A DNA stretch of 64,000 nucleotides from Hemerocallis citrina (GCA_017893485.1 CM030360.1:8216095-8280094); one strand, 5' to 3'; shown: positions 34,701-49,700, counted from the first letter of the stretch. Notes: a model not told the origin generated them from the letters alone. Made by a program: numbers and translations.

Positions 34701-37700
34701 GCCCTAGGTTCACTGATCTAGGGATTTATCCATGGCAAACCAGACTCCATGGAAAACTGCCCTAACCGGCATGACCAGCAATGAATCAGCGGTGACGACA
34801 GAAAACAGTACTGCTACCCAGAAGGTGGTTGACAGTGGTTCACCGATGGCAGGGGGCAGTGCCGTCAACCCGAATATGTATTCCTCTGTTTCTTTCAATC
34901 GTCAGGAAGGGTCCTCAAATTCACTCAATGTCAATATGGAGTGCCTTAACGGGAAGAATTATACGGAATGGTCTCAAACTGTTCGGCTGATCTTGGAAGG
35001 CAAGGGCCGACTTGGGTATGTCACAGGAGAGGTGAGCAAACCAGCAGATGGAGATTCGAGTTTCAAGACCTGGAAATCTGAAAACTCACTGATTATTGCT
35101 TGGTTGGTTAACTCCATGGAACCCACAATAAAGAATCCTTTTATGTTCTTACCTACGGCTAGAGAATTTTGGGAGGCTGTCAAGGATACATATTCAGATG
35201 CTAACAATTCCTCGCAGATTTTTGACTTCAAATTGAGGCTGCGGCATGCAAAATAGGGTGAAAAGGACTTGACCACCTACTACAACGAATTGATGACCTG
35301 GTGGCAGGAATTGGATCTCTGCTATGATGATGTTTGGAAGTGTGCAGAGGTGTTCGGTTTATGAAAAGGCAAGAGAATGATCGGGTTTTTATGTTCTTGG
35401 TTGGACTTAATAAGAAACTTGATGAAGTGAGGGGTTACATCTTAGGGAAGACACCTTTGCCAACAATCCGTGAAGCTTTTTCAGAGGTTCAAAGAGAAGT
35501 AGCAAGGGAAAGTGTTATGCTCAACAAATCCGCCCCTGGGTCAGCCAATTTAGAAGCAGAAAGTTCTGCTCTTGCTACTAGAAGACTCCATGAAGAGGTG
35601 AAGAAGGATGGCAAGCGATCTGAAAGACCATGGTGTGACCATTGCAAACGACCATGGCATACACGTAAAACTTGCTGGAAGATTCATGGCAAGCCCCAAA
35701 ACATGAAGAAGAACATTGGAAGTGAAGGTCGTGCCCTCCAGGCTGGTGTCTCGGATCAAAATAAGTAGTCTCCTTCAAGCTCTTTTCCTTTCACCAACGA
35801 ACAAATAGACCAACTGTACAAACTCCTCAAGATTCAAAACACTCATTCATTTTCCATAGCTCATAAAGGTAATTATCTGACAGCAGCCCTTCTTAGTGTC
35901 AATTCTGATTGTACTTGGATTGTCGATTCGGGTGCAACCGATCACATGACATGTCTATCAAGTATTTTTTCTTCATATAGTCCTTGTGCAGGTAACCAAA
36001 CAATTAAGATTGCAGATGGCTCACTTTCAGCCATTGCAGGAAAAGGTTTTGTTGTATTGTCTCCCACACTCACTCTACGTGATGTCCTTCACGTTCCTAG
36101 ACTACCTTGTAATCTTTTGTCTGTCAGTAAATTAGCTCAGGACCAAAATTGTCAAAACTAATTTTTTCCCTTCTCATTCTGTATTTCAGGGTTTGAACTT
36201 GGGGAGGATGATTGGCAGTGCTAAGCAGAGTGGAGGACTCTACATTCTTGATGTTGGATCAGAATTCAGACAACAACCTATAAGTTCCTGTTTTGAATCT
36301 ATTTTTGTTTCGAATAAGGATGATATCATGTTATGCCATTTAAGATTAGGTCATCCAAGTTTTCGGTATTTGAAACATTTGTTTCCTCATTTGTTTGGCA
36401 ATAACGACCCTTCTTTATTTCATTGTGAAACCTGTGAATGTGCAAAACATTACTGTACCACTTTTCCTTCACAACCATATAAACAATCAAAACCCTTCAC
36501 TGTTATTCATAAAGATGTTTGGGATTTGAATAAGATAAGTACACCATCTAACAAAAAATGGTTTATTACATTTATAGATGACCATCCTAGACTTTGCTGG
36601 GTGTACTTACTATAAGAAAAATCTGAGGCTGAACAGGTTTTTAATTTTTTTTTTCAAAATGGTGCAGGTACAATTTCAAACCAAGATCAATATCTTCCGA
36701 AGTGACAATGGAAAGGAATACTTTAACATGATCCTAAGGATTTTTCTCCTTGAAAACGGGAGAGTTCATCACAGTTCTTGTGTAGATACCCCTCAGCAAA
36801 ATTGTATTACTGAAAGGAAAAACAAACATCTTCTAGAGGTAGCCTGTGCATTACTTTTTTTAACTAAAGTTCCTAGGTATCTGTGGGGTGAGGTTATCTT
36901 ATGTGCGGCATATTTAATTAACCGAATGCCGTCCAAAATTTTGCAGTTTCAGACTCCTTTTCATACTTTCACAAAATGCTTTCCTATTGCACGTCTTTCA
37001 GCTGATCTACCCTTAAATTTTTTTTGATGTACAACTTTTGTTCATGAACACAGGAAAATTGAAAACTGGAACCACGTGCGAAGAAATGCGTTTTTATTGG
37101 TTACTCTCCAACTCCTAATGGTTGTAAATGTTTTGATCCAATATAAAAAAGGGTTTACGTAACTATGGATGTCACTTTCTTTGAACACAACCTTTTTTTA
37201 GGGATGTCCATCTTAAGGAGGAGAGTTTAAGTGAAGACTCACTTGATAATTTTCTTTCGGTTGATAATTCTTTCAAATGATGTGTTGGTTTCACAAGATT
37301 TCAAGACTTGTACTACTACACCAATAGTAAAAGGACAGGGATCATTAGACTCCTCTCATTACGAGTAAAGCGGATGTTCCCACTGAACCTAGGCCTACAA
37401 TTTTAGATCATCATTGTGAAAAACAGCATGTTGAAATTGAACACTAGTAAGAACCTCACTTAATGCCACAACATGATAATTCTTTTGATGAGACAGAAAG
37501 CAGGTTCAAGGACAATGGCCGAACTTGGAAGGAAATGGTTTACTTGAAGAAAAAAGGAAAAATGTCTAAACTCTGCCGCACAGCCATGATTCTGAGCTGA
37601 GGGAAAATCCATAAATCAATTCTAGTACAGGTAAAATTTCTTCCAAATCTAATAGTCAAAATAAGTCTTCTAAGTCCTATGAAGTTGACATGCCAATAGC

Positions 37701-40700
37701 CCTTAGGGTAGGTGTTAGATCGTGCACTAATCACCCTCTCTCTAAATTCGTGTCATATTCAAATTTGTCTTCATCTCTTGCTCCCTTTACTTCTCAGTTG
37801 TCCAGTATAGAAATTCCAAAAAATGTACAGGAGGCTCTAAAGGTTCCGAAGTGGAAGGAAGTTGTTCTTGATGAGATGAGAGCTCTTGAGAATAACAACA
37901 CTTGGACTGTCACAACACTGCCAACTGGGAAGACTACAGTAGGTTGTAAGTGGGGCTTCACTGTGAAGTGTAATTCAGATGGTTCAGTAGAAAGATATAA
38001 GGCAAGATTGGTGGCTAAGGGATTCACTCAGACCTATGGTGTAGACTACTCAGAAACCTTTGCTCTTGTTGAAAAGTTGAACACCGTTAGCATTCTTTTA
38101 CCCCTTGCTGTTAATCTGGATTGGCCTTTGCAGCAATTAGATGTGAAGAACGCTTTTCTAAATGGTGACTTAGATAGAAAAAGAGGTATATATGGATAGT
38201 CCTCCGGACTTTGAGGAAGGGTTTGGTTCAAGGGTGTGCAAGCTGAGGAAGTCTTTGTATGGTCTCAAGCAGTCTCCAAGAGCGTGGTTTGTAAAGTTTA
38301 CTCAGTCAGTCAAGAAACAAGGATATTCTCAAGGACAAGCAGACCATACCTTGTTCACAAAATTTTCCTCTGAAGGAAAGGTTGCTGCATTGATAGTCTA
38401 TGTTGATGATATCATTCTTATAGGTGATGACATGGTGGAAATGGAAAAAGTGAAGAAGAACCTAGCAACAGAATTTGAAATCAAAGATTTGGGAACCCTG
38501 AGATATTTCCTTGATATGGAAGTTGCGCGCTCAAAGAAGGGAATTGTTGTCTCAACGAAAGTACATTCTAGATCTTTTGGAAGAAACATGGATGAGTGGT
38601 TGCAGACCCACCGAGACCCCCATGGATTCAAATGTGAAACTTTGGGAGGAAGGAAGTGTCCCTGTTGATACCAGTAGATACCAGAAATTAGCTGGTAAAC
38701 TAATTTACCTGTCTCATACTCGGTTAGACATTGCTTTTTTAGTAAGTGTTGTTATTCAGTTTATGCATTCTCCTTATGAAGAACACCTTGAGGTTGTCTA
38801 CCGAATTCTAAGATACTTGAATGCTACCCCTGGGAAAGGTTTGTTTTTTAAAAAAATCTCTCAAAGGAGTGTAGATGTTTTTACTGATGCAGATTGGGCA
38901 GGATCTGTTACCGACAGAAGATCCACTTCAGGCTATTGCACCTTTGTGTGGGGGAACTTGGTAACGTGGAGAAGCAAAAAAACAAAGTGTTGTGGCTAGA
39001 AGTAGTGCGGAAGCTGAGTTCAGAGCAATGGCTGAAGGAATTTGTGAAGGGTTGTGGATTTACAGGGTTCTCAAAGAACTCAAGAAGACTGTGGAACTCC
39101 CATTGAAGTTGTATTGTGACAGCAAGGCCAGCAATAAGTATTGCCCACAATTCTGTCCAACATGATAGAACAAAACATATTGAGATTGATCGACATTTTA
39201 TAAAAGAGAAACTCGATGCTGGAACTATTTGCTTGCCATTTATTCCCTCCAATCAACAGACGACTGATATTTTGACCAAGGGCCTCGCTAGAATTAACAT
39301 TTATCGATTGAGAAGCAAGTTGGACATGTTTAATATCTATGCACCAACTTGAGGGGGAGTGTAGGAATATTATGAGAAAAATCAGGAATTTTATCCCTAG
39401 AATAGTAAGAGAACAATCAGGGATTTGATCCATTAGTTTGTTTCCTTTTTTTCTACCTACTTTATCGGTCCTTGATACAAGGAACTGAGGTTGTATTTTT
39501 GTCTCTATTTAAGCAGTGTATTTGCTGCTTAATAAGTATGAAATAATATTGTGTTTTTCATCCTCTTCTATCTATATTTCAGCACTTAACAAACCCTAAA
39601 GTTCTCTTAATGTCTCACACGAGATAAATGAAGAGCAAAACTCAATCACACAAAATTTTTAATTGATCAAAGCATGACTTTTCATTAGGCTAAAGGCCTA
39701 TACAGGTTCAAAACAAATCTCCAAAATATATCCCAATGCGCAGAAAATAAAGGGTGCAAATAACAAAAATACTACAAGTGCTAATATGAAAATAACTAGG
39801 TTAATAAAATAGCCATCCTAGAGGATGTCTGCGTTGATAGTCGCGCCGAAAACGTCTCGAACCGATGTCCACATCATAATCCTGGGAATACTTCATTCTT
39901 GGGGATACTTCAATCCGATTACCAAACACACCCTAAGAAGTCTAGGTTTTAAAAGTTGTGAAGTTATTCTTTTTGTATTATTCCTCGTCTATTATTGTTG
40001 ATTTTATGAAGCTGCATTGGACACGAGATAAATGAAGAGCAAAACTCAATCACACAAAATTTTTAATCGATCAAAGCATGACTTTTCATTAGGCTAAAGG
40101 CCTATATAGGTTCAAAACAAATCTCCAAAATATATCCCAATGCGCAGAAAATAAAGGGTGCAAATAACAAAAATACTACAAGTGCTAATATGAAAATAAC
40201 TAGGCTAATAAAATAGCCATCCTAGAGGATGTCTGCGTTGATAGAAGCGCCCAAAACGTCTCGAACCGATGTCCACATCATAATCCTGGGAATACTTCAT
40301 TCTTGGGGATACTTCAATCCGATTACCAAACACACCCTAAGAAGTCTAGGTTTTAAAAGTTGTGAAGTTATTCTTTTTGTATTATTCCTCGTCTATTATT
40401 GTTGATTTTATGAAGCTGCATTGGTAACGGTTATTGAGCACTTCTACATGAATATTCAGTTTGAAATCATTCACCATAGATTTAATCTAAGGAGATTCTT
40501 TTTTTGCCTCCCACATGTTTCATCCCATATGCTCAATACTATACATTGTGTTATTTGTAATACTATTTTTTATTAATTATCTAATACATGATATTTTATC
40601 TGATCTATATTGTTCGTTGCACTTTGACTTTATTAAAGTATTACGTTTCAACAGATGATTAAACTAATTACTATGACACTCTGTGGGCGTGCATACCTCA

Positions 40701-43700
40701 ATTTTATGGGCAATGAATTTGGGCATCCCAATGTGAGTTTTATGCGCATAGTTCTTTGTGAAGTTTATTTTCAAATATCTCAGTTTTGGTTCCATGTGTT
40801 ATTTATTTCTGTATTATCGAAATAATATGATATATAATTTTATGTATTAATATTTCTTTATTTTTTATTAGAAAGTTGAATTCCCCAGGCCAAGCAACAA
40901 TTATTCCTTCGCCTTTGCCAATCGTCAGTGGGAATTGTTAACTGATAAAGGAGTGCACAACAATCTTTTCAACTTTGAAAAGGTATACATATTGTTGAAC
41001 AAGGATTTATCTCTATATTTTTAAGTTCTTATATGTCTGCATCAGCTTGGCATTTTGGCTCTCAAGTTGTTTCATGAATGAATGTAATTTCTTTTTTCAG
41101 TAGTTTTCTTGCATTAGGCCCATTCAGAAGTAGAAGCTTTTTTGAGGTTATGACGTAAGCGGAAGGGCCAGCAAATTAGAATTCCTATTTTTCTTACATT
41201 GAGACAAAATATTGAATAGTTTGTTAAAACTCAAGATGTGGGATTCTAGGTATGAATTGTTACCATTACCGAAATGGACTTTAGAAAACGGGTAACGTTT
41301 TTGACCCGTTATGGCCATTATAGGACCTCTTACTGCTGTTATATTGCTTGTTATGGCCTTTATATCACCTGTTATCTGATACAACTGAGAGATTGATATC
41401 CATTCAATGCTGGAAATAACAGTGATTAGTTTCTTTTGGGCTTATATTCAAATTGCATGGGAAACCAAATTTGGTCGATTCAAATCCGTATATTCCATAG
41501 TAAAAAGAAAATAAGAAAGCAAAAGGTTATTGCCTATTTTCCTCATCATCTTCTTTGCTCAAACCTGATTTTACAAGATATCGCTGCCACCTTTTATATT
41601 TTTCATCTTCTCGGGATGTCTTCTTCTCTCTCAACTCTTTTATTGTTATTGTTAGATTTAGAGATAGGAAAATATTCTTTTATTGATTGATATAGTTTTG
41701 AGTACAATGTCTCCTATATATAGGAGAGAAAGGAAGACTAAATCTATACATTATTTGATATGAGACTAAATTCTAACATAATATCTAACACCTCCTCTCA
41801 AACTCAAGTGGTTCAAGCAACATGAGTTTAGAATATTGACGATGTTCATGTGGCAGGGACGGCACACGGTGATGCACTTGACGACAAGGCTCGATGGCGT
41901 GGGGAAGGCGCTCCTGGCGCAGGATGGCGCACTATGGCGCATGGACGATCTAGCTCTTGGATCTTGAAAGGTGCAGAAGTTGGAAAGTTGTAGGAGTTTG
42001 TATCGGCTCTCGACACTGAAGAAGTTGTAGTAGTAGTTGAATCTTGAAAGGTGTAGAACTGGGAAGTTGTAGAAGGAGTTGCGCACGGTAGATGACGCAT
42101 GTGTTGGGAACTCACCCCTGACTTAAGAAATAGTAGTGGTGGTGGCACATAGTAGATGGCGCATGTGTTGGGATCTCACCCCTGACTTAAGAAGTAGTAG
42201 TAGTGGTGGTGGCGCATGGTAGAAGGCGCATGTGTTGGGATCTCACCACTGAACTGAGAAGTAGTAGAAGTAGTGGTTCTATGGATCAGGATCGAGTCCA
42301 GGCAAGCCTTTAGCTCCCACCGAAGATACTCAATGATCGACTGAAGTCTTCCCAGTCCCACATTCATCAAAGACACAGACTTATTTCTTAATGCGAGAAA
42401 AGCCCAATCCTTCATTTATTGTTATCTAAAAACAGGGCTTCTTTATGATAGTGAAGTTGCTCTTTGGATGGAAGTAGTGGTAGTAGTTCGAGACGGCATT
42501 GCAGGCAAACTGGAAAGGATGTCGAGACCTGGAATGATGTTGGGATCTCTCCCTCTCAAACTCACGATAGATTAGTCAGTGTGAGTTTGTATACGGAAGT
42601 TGGTGGGCGTCAACTGAAGGTGGGATGAGGGAGACTGGAACTGGGATGATGTTGATATCTCCCCCTCTCAAACTCAGTGTGAGGTTGCTGACGAAGATTG
42701 TAGAAGTTGAAGGACTTGCAAGAAAGATTTTTTTTTCTTTCTTGGAAAATAAAGTTTTGGGTATGGATAAGGGTAGGTTAGGGTTTGGGTTGGGAACGTT
42801 TTGTTGGATATTAGGGGATTCTGGTATGGATTTGGGTTTGGGGTATAGGGTAATATTATTTGGATTTCGAGTATGTTTTTAGGTTTAGACTGGTTGGAAT
42901 ATATTAGATTTAGGTTTTGGGGGAGGAGGACAGTAGATGGCAGCTAGGGTTAGGAGAGGTGGATTGCAGGAGATGGAGGAGTTGGGTTCAGGGATTTGCT
43001 GGATGAAGGTCAGGAGGTTGGAGAGGAAAGAGAGTTTGGGATTTTGGGGTTGCTGCATTCGGGTAGTTCGACGGTAGGAAAGGGATGTTGGGATTTTTTT
43101 ATAAATTTATCTATTTAAGGGGGGGGGGGGCGTTGCTGCTGTCAACGACGAGGAAAGGGAGTTTGGGATTTTGGGTTTGCTGCAGTTGGGAGGTTTGGAT
43201 TTGGGAGTTTGGGGTTTCGGTTTTGGTTGCTCGTCGGAGTGGTGTTTGGGAAGAGGAAACTTCCGACGATGATGATGATTTGATGTTGATGATGATCTCG
43301 TTCGGAAACTTCATGATCTGATGGTGATATTGGGAGTTGCCAGAGTTGTTTGTTGCCGGAGTTATTGCCCGAGACCGCGGGTTGGTTGATGTTGTTGTTG
43401 TTGTGTTGTTGATGGCAGCTGTTGATGGAGAAGGGATTAGGTGATGATTAGGGTTTGATTAGGAGTAGGGAATTTGAGTTAGGGTTTTGGGAATTAGGGA
43501 TTAGGGGAGGAAGAGGGATGTCAACGGGAGGTGGAGTGATCCCGATGAAAGACGGGAACCACTCCACCTCGATGACGATGATCAAATTAGTATAAGCTTT
43601 ATAGGAGTACATGCTCTGATACCGTGTTAGATTTATGGATATGAAAATATTCTTTTATTGATTGATATAGTTTTGAGTACAATATGTCTCGTATATATAG

Positions 43701-46700
43701 GAGAGAATGGAAGACTAAACCAATACATTATTCGATATGGGATTAAATATCTAACATAATATCTAACAGTTATGTTATAAACTTAAATAGTATGTTTAAT
43801 CTTTAGATATTTGTCTTTTATGAATTACACAATGTCATGTAGGTGATTATATATTTTGGTTTATAACTATTATATAGTGCTTGCGTGAGGTGGTAATGGT
43901 TGTTTAAATCACATTTAGGATATATGTTTTCCTCTATTATGACAACTAGATATTTTTTTAATATCACCATTTTATTGCCGATATCTGATATCCGATATGA
44001 ATATTTGTCATTGATACGATACCGATATCGGCAAAGCCCTGAAGGAAGGCTGCTATCCTCAAGGCTGTTATTTGTCATTGATACGATAACGATACATGAT
44101 GATATCTTTGACCTTTGAAGTTCTGAGAGAAACATGACTTGAGGCTTTTGATCTAGTCAGTGTTATTTGTTGCCTTTTGTAACTTCAACTGTTTATTACT
44201 CTGGCCTCTTAGAAGGGAATTTGAAGTATTTTATATTTAGATTTATAATATGTGATACATGTGATATTTAGGAAAATAATAGTATGACAATTCTGCGAGA
44301 TACTCTCATTATGCTATACATTGACATTTTATCATTGCTATGAGATATTCTTGGATTTCTTAGTACAGTTCATCTCTCTGCAAGGCAATTCATCTTATAT
44401 TGTTGGATTTTTAACTATTAGATGTGATAAATCCACTTATTTATTCTGATTTCTAACTTGTTAGGCACGACCTGTGGTTAGATATACTTTGATTGGCAGT
44501 TGCATAGTTGGTCCTTTGCATCCAAGTCTGATTCTAACAAAGTAAAGCTGAATAAGATTTGAACAATTTAACTTATCTTGTTAGTTTAACCTAATAAACA
44601 TTTGGATATATACTGCCTTATCAACTAACTTATATAAAGATAATGACTAATTACTCAAATCTTCTCCACCTATTTAGAAGACTTCCGAATATTTATTAGT
44701 TAAAATCTAAAGTGTCTAGATCCTAATCAGAACCTTGGGAAATCTCATTAGGTTTACTTCTAAATTTGTGGAAGAGGGAACTTTCTGGCAGATGATAGTC
44801 TTCGGCTTCCAATTTGGTCTCCTTGTGCTTGCATCACCTTCTATCACGTCGAAGTGCATACAGACTCTAATGAATTGTTTACCAAAATGACCCACTTTTT
44901 GAAAGTATTTACCAAACTGACCCACTTTCGAAAGTATTTACCAAAATAATCCAACTTGCCATCTCAGATAGCGAGTTTGGTGAAAATAACCTCATTGTCT
45001 GAGATAGCAAGTGTATGTTGAAGTGTTAAAACGTGAAGAAAAATTTCAAGTTTATACTCGCTATCTCAGATAGCGAGTGTGTTTATATCACACTCGCTAA
45101 ATGAGATAGCGAGTGTCGATTGGGGAGTTTTTAAATACTCGCTTGCTGTTTCTCTATTTCTCTTCACTTCTCTCTTTCCATTCTCTCTCCCAACTCCAAA
45201 ATAAACCCAAAATCCTTGCCTCCCAAAGTCGTTATTTCACCAACAAAATCCGTCCAAAATCTATTGAGATCCACTTCATCACTCACAATGCTCTCTACTC
45301 CCACACTAAAAACCCCAAACCCATCATCCAAGATCCTGAATTGTTCCAGTCGCTAAATTTCATACGTATCTAAGATAGCGACCATGGTTGTATCAGGATC
45401 GCTTTCTGTGATAGCGACTGCGAGAATTTGTAATTTTTTAGACTTCAAAGTCTCTAGAAACTCAATTTGTAATATTGTCGTTCAACTGTTATGACATGCA
45501 ATAATAATAATTATAGCTGTTGTTTGGAAGTAGCTGCAAAGCTTTACACTCTTCAATTGACTACATATTTGTTTCTTGCAACAGTGGTATGAGCTTAATT
45601 AGTTGTATAATTAGCATTACTAGTTGCAGTTGAAAATGGTAGGATGAGGTAAGTAAGAACTAACCAAAAATACACTCAACTAAAACACACTATAAATCCA
45701 TTCTATATTAACTCTACCTGAAATGCATATAACAACACTCGCTATCTGAGATAGCGAGTTCATTTGAACTAGACTCGCTATCTCAGATAGCGAGTGTAGT
45801 TGTACTCAATTTTCAGAAATTTTTTTGAACATGAAATGTATACAACTACCAGGGACGTATCTGAGTTTCAGGGGCCCTAAGCAAGTTCTCAAATGAGACC
45901 TTTTGCAAGTTGACAAAATAAAAATGACAATTATTTAAATTCAAACAAACTTAGAGCATTGGAGAACAAACTATTTAAATGAAAACAAATTTATGTATAT
46001 ACTTCAAAAAAATATGATAACGTACGCTTTTAATATGAAATGGCTCGTGACAAAAAGAAACTCAAACTTTCCCTTCTGCATGTGGTGAGGGTGACAGACT
46101 CCAACAACAAAAACGAAATATGTCATCTCAAAGAGGTACATATGATATATTAGAGAACACGATCAGAATAAAATGATAATGAATATATGTATATGAGAAT
46201 ACTAGTTGGTAGCTTAAAATATAGAATAATCATATACACTTGAAGATTTGGTTAGAAATTTATCATAAACAGGTAAATATGATATACCATAGAACATTGA
46301 AAAAAATATCATAGAGTGACATACATGGGCTAAGTGAAAAAAATAATATTAAATTAATAAAATTGTAAAATGGCAAGTATGGCTTGTGAAAAATAATTAT
46401 TTTTAAAAATAAAAATGATTGAAAAATTAATTGGCTCATGCAAGTTTCAAACATACAACCTTCGCATTATTAGCACAACTCTCTAACAAACTAAACTAAT
46501 AAGCCAACTATTAATACAAGGTAATTATATCAGGAAATATTACATTTTACTTTTTAACATTGTAAATACTTAAAAAATTTGGGGCCCTATAAAATTGGGG
46601 GCTCAAAGCAGTTGCTTGTGCTGCTTGGACCCAGATCTGCCCCTGACAACTACACTCGCTATCTGAGATAGCGAGTCTAGTTCAAATGAACTGGCTATTA

Positions 46701-49700
46701 TACTCATTTTTCAGAAAAATTTTGAACATAAAATATATACAACTACACTCACTATCTGAGATAGCGACTCTAGCTCAACTGAACTCGCTCTCGGATAGCA
46801 AGTGTAGGTCTATACATTTGCATATTTAAATTTTTTCTAAAAAAAAGTACAACTAAACTCGCTATTGATATAGCGAGATCAGTTGAACTAGACTCGCTAT
46901 CTGAAATAGCGAGTATAGTTATATACATTTCAGGTAGAAATTGCATGTTTAAAATTTCTCTAAAAAATGAGTACAACTACACTCGCTATTTGACATAGCA
47001 ATGTCAGTTGAACTAGACTCGCTATCTACACGATAACGAGTGCAGTTATATACATTTCAAATAAAAATTGCATGTTCAAAATTTTCCTTAAAAATGAGTA
47101 CAACTACACTCGCTATCTAAGATAGCGAGTTCATTTGAACTAGACTCCCTATCTCAGATAGAGAGTAGGTCAATTTGGTAAATAGTTTCGAAAGTGGGTC
47201 AGTTGGTAAATACTTTCAAAAGTGGGTCATTTTGGTAAAAGTCGACTCTAATTAAGTTTCACAAGATGGAGTATATTTTTACTATTCTATTATTAGTAGT
47301 AGTCATTGGGATATTTAGTTAGTTTTTATTTCTATTTTTTTAATTCTTTAATTTTATAATTTTTAAAAAATTTAAATTTTAAATTTTTAAATAAATTTTT
47401 GTAGGGGGTAAGGATTAAATTTAGTTAGGAATGATTTATTATTTCATCCTTTTCTTTATTCAGATTTAATTTTCTGATGTTCTTCTAACCTGCTGACAAG
47501 GTAGAATATTCTAGGGATTCTCTTGAAATTCATGTTTGAAGTCTGAGATGAAATAAAGCAGTTGATTTTGAGGTTAATAATTTGAATGGTGTGTGCCCTG
47601 TGCCAGCTACTACCATATCTTTCTCTGTTTTGGACAGCTTCTCTACCAAGAATTCCCGTTTTTCTATAGTAGCTCCAAAGTTCAGATTCACCACTTGAAT
47701 ATAGAAAGACTATTATACCCACTGTACTTCATGGTACTAGGCAATGGTATTTTTAAAACAAGAAAACATTTTTGGCTCTCTTTAACTTGCTCAATGATGT
47801 CCCTTATATCTGATCTGATTGTAGTGTCATTTTGCAAATTGTCAGTTGAAGTATCTCTGAGTCTAATGCCATCTTGTAAATTGTCAATTGAAGTATCTTT
47901 TAACTGATCATCGTATTCATGTAGTTTTTTGTTATTCTTTGCAGGAAATGATGAAGTTGGATGTAGATGAACAGATACTTTCGAAGGGTTTGGCAAATGT
48001 TCATCATGTGAATGACTCTAATATGGTAAGGATTCATTTCATTTGTTATGTTTCTGTCATGTAGTTAGATATATTATGTTCGTATATATTAATAATTAGT
48101 TGCCACTGCTACTGGCCATTGTAACTTTTATTACATGATCCTACTTACCTCCTGTGAGTATTGAGTAATATGCACTAACAACATAATGATTGATATCTTG
48201 TTGACAATCGATCGTGTAAAGATTTGGTAAATTCTCTTGGAGCTTTCCTGTCCTTCAGCTGACTATGTAACTAAGAGAGTTTAAAGGTGGCACTAAGGTC
48301 GACTCTATGCTCGCGAGTGAAGAGCTGTATATTGGATCTTTCTTGAAAGTGTAAAACGATGTAGTTTAAGAGATCAGCGAGAAAAATGATGCAGTTGTGT
48401 TCATATTACCAAAATTTGTAACCTTGCTAATTTAGACAGAACCTTTATGGATATAAATACTCAAAAGAAAAGCAGAATGTTATTTGTTGGGTTTATGTCT
48501 TGCATACTAAGTTAGATAAAGAAGACGATGAAGTGATGGAGGAATCGAGGCGATCGGAGATGAATGAAAGCAAGCGAAACAACAACAGCAGTAGCAACTG
48601 AGGCAGGTGCAGTCGACCGTACCTAGGGGGTGGTTGATCAGTCACTGTTTAGGAAGTTCCCGATAGGGGGACGGTCGACCGCAAGTCGTGGCAGTTGACC
48701 GCGTGTGGCTGGAGATGTTTTTGGGTGCGGGTCTGGGTGATTCTGCTGAAAGCCGAACTTGCTCTAGAAGTTAAATCGTGTGGCTCTTATCGTAGTGTTA
48801 TCTCTTCAGGAATATCTAATGGCTATTCTGTCTAGATATCAAACTAGGATTTCTCTAGATCTCTATATATTATTGTAATTGACCTTCATTGAGAGCCAAG
48901 AGAGAGTACTTCATTGAAGAGAATTTGAGAGGTTTTCCTATTGTAAAAACTAGTATTTTCTGATGAGGCTTGAGAGAGGGTCGTGGTGAGAATTGTAACA
49001 TTCTTGTATCTTCTCTAGTTGAATAATATTTCGGTTTCTAATCCCTCGAATTAAGTCAAAAGCCCCAACCGGGACAAAATTGTGTGCTTTGTGTGTTTGG
49101 TGTGATCTTCTATTTGCTTGGTGGTTTGTGTTGATCGTGTCGTATAAACTCTACAAGATCCGGTGCATAGGATGGAATTATTTGTATCATAGCTTCAGGT
49201 GAGAAATCTTCTGCAGGTTCGTGGGTTTGCTCGAGTTTCTTGGAGATGACAGATCATAAAGATCAAGCAGTTCGATGGTAAGACCAACTTTGATCTCTGT
49301 ATGGTGAACATGTATGATACATTGGTTCTAAAAGGTTTGAAACTAGCCGTAGAAGGAGATAAAGGGAGACCAATTGGCATAACGCAAGAGAATTTGGAAG
49401 ATATTTGTTCAGAAGCCTTGGGTTTAATTCGGATGTTATTGACGAGCGACGTCAGGTGCAACCTCATGGAGGAGTGAAGCGCGGCGAGTCTGCGGGCAAG
49501 ACTCAAAGCTGACTACCCGGAATCGCCGTTACAGGATCGGATGTACCAGAAAGGAAAGTTATTGGGTTTCTCAAAGAAGGAAATTTTCACTCTTTTAGAT
49601 CATACAGTGGAGTTCAATACAAACTTATCTGAACCAAAGACGATCAACGCAGATGATCTAAAAGCGTTCAACTTGATATATTCACCACCAAATTTGTAAT

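Larger units (their letters stand above)
34133..39585 (+). mobile_element. Ty1/Copia LTR retrotransposon, decayed
   Basis: Short LTRs (complete copies 34457-34690 and 39360-39585; an extra partial copy at 34133-34351) start TGTAGGAATATT and end ATTTCAGCA. TGGTATCAAAGCCC at 34691 is the initiator-Met-tRNA-type primer-binding site, and GAGGGGGAG at 39351 is the polypurine tract. The Copia order gag, protease, integrase, RT, RNase H is present with stops and frameshifts. The flanking pentamers CTCAC (34128-34132) and CTTAA (39586-39590) do not match well, so the duplication is lost or the ends are rearranged. Confidence 0.9.
32883..39931. mobile_element. Tourist-like (PIF/Harbinger-type) repeat, split by Copia insertion
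   Basis: The left end GGGGGTGTTTGGTA (32883) and right end ACCAAACACACCC (to about 39930) are inverted. Both adjoin TAA, the trinucleotide duplication of this superfamily. Subterminal CGGATT, GAAG and GGATACTT motifs also pair. The body (about 33240-34130 and 39586-39900) is non-coding, with AGGGTTAGGGTTT repeats near 33680-33770. No transposase is found. Whether both ends belong to one original element is inference, since the right end is also tandemly duplicated. Confidence 0.5.

Noticed and set aside
44872..47243. CRISPR-like array from regularly recurring palindromes
   Set aside because: Spacing is irregular, spacers are not of uniform size, the host is a plant, and 9-bp TSD plus inverted termini identify a transposon.
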